In this document: positions 60,637 to 64,000 of the stretch, in pieces
How the letters are laid out: the number at the start of each line of letters is the position of its first letter
Position numbering within the stretch: the stretch's first letter is position 1
From: Alligator mississippiensis
Taxonomy: Eukaryota > Chordata > Crocodylia > Alligatoridae
Assembly (NCBI RefSeq): GCF_030867095.1
Contig: NC_081824.1
Location: forward strand, 149,077,433-149,141,432
Reading direction: 5' to 3'
DNA: 64,000 nucleotides
Position numbers and translations under genes: made by a program
The notes under the pieces: model-generated
What the model was told of the DNA's origin: nothing
Seen by the model: the letters and a program-made list of their open reading frames with translations, nothing else
Databases searched by the model: none

Positions 60637-61493
60637 CCTGCATTTGCTCTCCCCTCTTTGGATATGTTTCTCTTTTTCTACCTTTTCTTCCTTCCTCTCT
60701 CTTTCACTTTAAGATAAGGAATTGTATTTTAAAATTTGTATGCGTGCATTTTGTATCTCCCCTTGTAGTTTGGTATTTTTATCTATTTGTGTGCCATGGC
60801 ATTTGTAGCTTATATTTTATACTCCTCACCTTTCAACTTGCAACTAAATGTGTTTTAGTAAGTCATACATTGTAACATTGTTAACAAGGGCAGGAATCAA
60901 ACTGCCCTTCCCTGTATCAGGCTGGCCTCTGAAAGAGTGAGTGAATCAGTGATTGAATGTGTAACATGGAAGCAGGCAGCAATTACCACCTGGAAGCTGA
61001 ACTCAATAGAAGACAACCGGGAAATCTCTAAACCTCACTGATCAAGGGCTAGAAGCCCTGGCCTGACTTAATCAACACTAGAGACCAACTTTTGGGCTGA
61101 ATATCTCCAGATCGACCACTCCCAGAGCCCTGTTCTAAATTCATCAACGGACTCCCAAACCTGCACGTACATGCGGATGACTCCTGGGGCTGACAGATGC
61201 TGTCCAATAGCCACGGGGGAGGGGGGGGGAAGTCCCACGAGGGTCAATGACCCCTGGATTGGGCAAACCAGAAAACTGGGGAGTCACCAAAGTCTGCCAA
61301 GGACAGATAAAAGGCAGTGAAAAGTGACCCTCAGTGGCACCCTCTTGATCTCCAACTCGACCAGACCTGTCCAGCCAGAAGGACCAGCCGGCGACCCCCT
61401 TCTGGAAGATAACACCACACTGAAAGAAGCCTCAACGACAGACTCCAGCACTTGTAGGATAGGTATACCTGACTCTGTAGCCTGCTACTGTGT

Positions 61494-61516
61494 ATGTGTG
61501 TGCATGTGTGTGTGTG
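61494..61516. repeat. GT-rich short repeat within LTR
   Basis: gtgtgtgcatgtgtgtgtgtg-type run inside the LTR. Confidence 0.8.
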
Positions 61517-61608
61517 GACCAGCCCCAAGGTTTATGATTACAGTGTTTCAATCTGCCTAATAAACTAGAATTTTAAGGATCCCGAGTTGGACATTTGTTC
61601 AACAGCAT

Positions 61609-63340
61609 TTATTTATTTTCTGTCCAGTGGCCTAATTCTGGTTCATGGAAAGCAATAAGTGTGTTGCCATTAATTTCAGTGGGAAATAGATTGGGCTCTG
61701 ACATGGAGACTCTAGCTGATGTTTAGAAAGAAGCCCGAGGTTTTTTCTGCACACAGGTTTTCCACAGCTTTACCTATGTTGGCTGGTATATGATTTTTGT
61801 TTTTGTTAAAACAGTCCAAGTATAGTCTAACCCCTAGCATGAGCCTTATTATTCTGGCATAAAAGTGTCTATTTCTCCTTCCTTAAAGGCATAGCTGTAT
61901 CGGTATAAAGCACCTGCTATACTGCCTATACTGCTTTAGGTATATCAGCATTTGAACTTGAGAAAAGTAACTCTGTTATGTAGAGGATTTTGAGATTTGG
62001 CTTTGTTCTGACTTGGAATGAAAACCAGAACACCTTGGTGTTCTCCAGAAAAGGGAAGAGAGCCCTAGCTGTGTGGCAGGCTCCCTAGGGAAGAGAGCCC
62101 TAGCTGTGTGGCCCCATAGCCATGGCCCTGGGGTGCCTAGAAGCTGGAAGATACAGAGAGGCTTCTGGATGGGTTGCTGAAGAACTCGGTAGACATGCTG
62201 GGAGGCAGCACATGAAACCTGCCATCAGAACTTGCTGAAATCAGGCAGGCTCCATGGAAAGGGTCGCTTGGGATGAGGCAGCACATCACTGTAATTAAAG
62301 TGGCACAGCTTGGGTAGAGTCAAGGCCTAAGGGAAGGGAAGCATCTGAGTCCAGTTAAGCTCAGTGGGAAATAATTTGTAGCTCCTTTGAAAATCCTTGA
62401 CTCTGGCAGTAGCGCATAAGAACTATATACAGAAGCATAACTATCACTATTTGCACCCTGGGTGGGGGTGGGAGATTTGCCAAGTGCCAAGAGCCCTATT
62501 TTACCCTGACTGCTGCTGCAGTGACGTGGTCTCCCCATACATGGGCTTCTGCTGCCACAGCGCAAGCGCTGAGGGTTGCCATTCTGATGGCCCTCTAAAT
62601 TAGCATCTGGAGCTGGTGCCCTGTTCAACTATCCCTTGTTATACCACTGATTATATGTTATTAAAAAGCATATATTGTTCATCACTTTTGCCATATAGTC
62701 TCACCCTATCAAAAAAGGTCCTCCGAACTAGACAGGCCAGATCTGGGGGGGCAAGAAGGGAGGGGTATCACCTGGACAGAAAGAAACCCCAGATGGACCT
62801 AACAAAGTTTCAGTGGGTGACTGTCTACTTCTCCTGTCTCTCAGATACCTTAAACAATGAACAGTATAAGAAATGGCTACCAGGCTGTGGATATCCTGAT
62901 GTAAAGTTCATAAAATCAGGCAGCTGAGAGTCAGTGCTGTCACTGAAGCAATAATTCATCCTGCTGGCTACATACCGATTTTGAGGGCACAGCAGCAGGT
63001 TCAGAACAGTCTGCTCCCACGAACCGTGCTAAAAATGAAGCTTCTGTCCAGCACAGCTCTAGCAGTCAGTGCTTCTGTGTGTCACTTATTAGCTGCTATT
63101 GTTTTGTATGGAGATTTCTTTAGGCATGATATGGAGTAGAACAGTATTGCAAGTAGTGTTATTCTTTTTGTGGTTTTTCCCCCCCATTGAAAACAATGAA
63201 AAGCCAACAAGGAATCCTCTCTCTAGCTTCCCATGCTGTGATCTCAAAGCATTTTCACACAGTGAAAATACTATTGTTGGTGAATCCAGTGGCCCTTTCT
63301 GAAGGTGATATACTTCAAATATTTTTGTGAGACCAGGATC
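61609..63340. other. Intergenic sequence, little recognised
   Basis: Strings such as gcatagctgtatcggtataaa near 61900 resemble a reptile interspersed repeat, but ends were not found. No ORF here is supported as a gene. Confidence 0.4.
62053..62112. repeat. Tandem duplication, 25-bp copies at 35-bp period
   Basis: gggaagagagccctagctgt plus gtggc occurs at 62053-62077 and again at 62088-62112, identical. Confidence 0.9.
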
Positions 63341-63364
63341 ATCCCCCTTATGTGGGGAGGAGGT

Positions 63365-63490
63365 GGGAGATGGCTTTGTAGATAAGGCACAGCAGTGGGA
63401 ATCTTGAGACCTGCTTCCAATCCCAATTTTGCCACAGTCTTCCGGTGTGACCTCCTTTCCGTGACTCATTTCCCCATAGGCCAAAAACTC
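63365..63490 (+). repeat. MIR SINE fragment
   Basis: cagtgggaatcttgagacct, gcttccaatcccaattttgcc, ggtgtgacctcc and gactcatttccccatagg follow MIR order. Confidence 0.65.
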
Positions 63491-63540
63491 ACAGGGAGGA
63501 GTTTGCAGCCGTGATGATGGACCCTGTCTTATATGATATT

Positions 63541-63653
63541 CTAATAGTTATGGACCTTGCCTAAGGACTGGGAGCCCCAGATTCAAATCCCATGTTGACC
63601 TGAAGGGATTTAAACCCACATCTCCTTACAGAAGTGCTTTAGCCACCAGGCTC
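63541..63653. repeat. Palindromic tRNA-like repeat, decayed
   Basis: The left half (63541-63591) ends agattcaaatccc and the right half (63604-63653) starts gggatttaaaccc. In reverse complement the right half reads agcctggtggctaaagcact ... gggtttaaatccc, with A-box- and B-box-like strings. So two tRNA-like heads face each other around a 12-bp centre. Confidence 0.6.
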
Positions 63654-63811
63654 TTTGCTAATTTGGGGTGGGGGGAAGAGGGCCACTTCCATTCTTTCCC
63701 ACCCTGCAGAAAAAAAAAAAATTATATTGATTAGTCCAGGGAGAAGAAACAAGAGTGAGCCAGGTGCTGTAATCTAGTGTTTTAGGGCACTTATCTCAGG
63801 GAGGAGGATGT

Positions 63812-64000
63812 CACCGAAGTAGAAGGGACCTCAAAGGTCATTTAATCCAACTCCCTATTTCCTCATCCCTTTTTGGTACACATGCAGGATATGCAATTCC
63901 TAACCATTCCAGATATATATTTATCCACCCTGCTTGCAAATTTCCAGCGAAGGAGTTTCCACCTTGTGCCTGGGCAGCTTGTTCCTTCATCCTACTTTTC
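63812..64000 (-). repeat. CR1 3'-end fragment (reverse), runs off window
   Basis: ccgaagtagaagggacctca, aaggtcatttaatccaactcc, then caaatttccagcgaaggagtttccacc is reverse CR1 3' UTR. It continues to the last base. Confidence 0.75.

Larger units (their letters stand above)
60581..61604 (+). mobile_element. Solo LTR of an endogenous retrovirus-like element
   Basis: 1024 bp beginning TGTAGCAG and ending CAACA, flanked by GCAT on both sides (60577-60580 and 61605-61608). Inside, in LTR order, are a CCAAT (61205), an agATAAAAg box (about 61305) and AATAAA (61559-61564) followed by a T-rich stretch, consistent with U3-R-U5 in plus orientation. No internal viral genes, primer-binding site or second LTR were seen. 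The 78-aa ORF at 61324 is not a gene. Which retrovirus class it came from cannot be told. Confidence 0.6.

Noticed and set aside
61324..61560. 78-codon ORF as a small gene
   Set aside because: It sits between the TATA-type box and AATAAA of the LTR, without viral or host protein resemblance.

Overview
The window is vertebrate nuclear DNA. It carries the 3' two-thirds of NUP133 (nuclear pore Y-complex nucleoporin) followed, on the same strand, by a complete ACTA1 (skeletal muscle alpha-actin) gene. The same neighbours in the same relative order are found in human 1q42. CR1 LINEs, many short non-autonomous hAT copies, a PIF/Harbinger-like MITE and old MIR copies point to a sauropsid. A crocodilian fits best and a turtle is the main alternative; this is an inference from repeat content, not from a database match.

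Layout. Bases 1-1024 are intron. Bases 1025-44497 hold 23 NUP133 coding exons, all with GT-AG borders and one continuous frame of 1019 codons plus stop. They match about residue 138 to the C-terminus of the 1156-residue human protein (human exons 4-26 by count). The exons before 1025 lie outside the window. Introns are repeat rich: one 5.6-kb intron (15417-21005) is mostly CR1, including a forward CR1 nested in a reverse one, and the 7.3-kb intron 34385-41674 holds three hAT-type elements, a GC-rich insert and a 45-bp hairpin. Bases 44.6-49.4 kb are intergenic with no gene seen.

ACTA1. A GC-rich promoter region (about 49.5-50.35 kb) has an exact CArG box (50214-50223), a second CArG-like site (50074-50083), an ATAAAA box (50267) and a non-coding exon 1. 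The start codon is in exon 2 (52254). Six coding exons (129, 325, 162, 192, 182, 144 bp) give 377 residues and end at 55502, with the vertebrate striated-actin exon pattern. Intron 1 holds a 1.1-kb AT-rich simple repeat. Introns 2 and 4 hold the same degenerate GC-rich minisatellite in opposite orientations.

Downstream (55.8-64 kb) no gene is recognised. This part holds a simple repeat, a GC-rich block, two decayed hAT-like copies, CR1 fragments, an apparent solo retroviral LTR (60581-61604, GCAT target duplication) and a decayed palindromic tRNA-like repeat.

The two genes are functionally unrelated (nuclear pore scaffold; muscle thin filament). I found no new multi-gene system. The most unusual signals are the inverted intronic minisatellites in ACTA1, the hairpin at 39.6 kb, a cluster of muscle-type sites upstream of ACTA1, and the transposons with readable target duplications.
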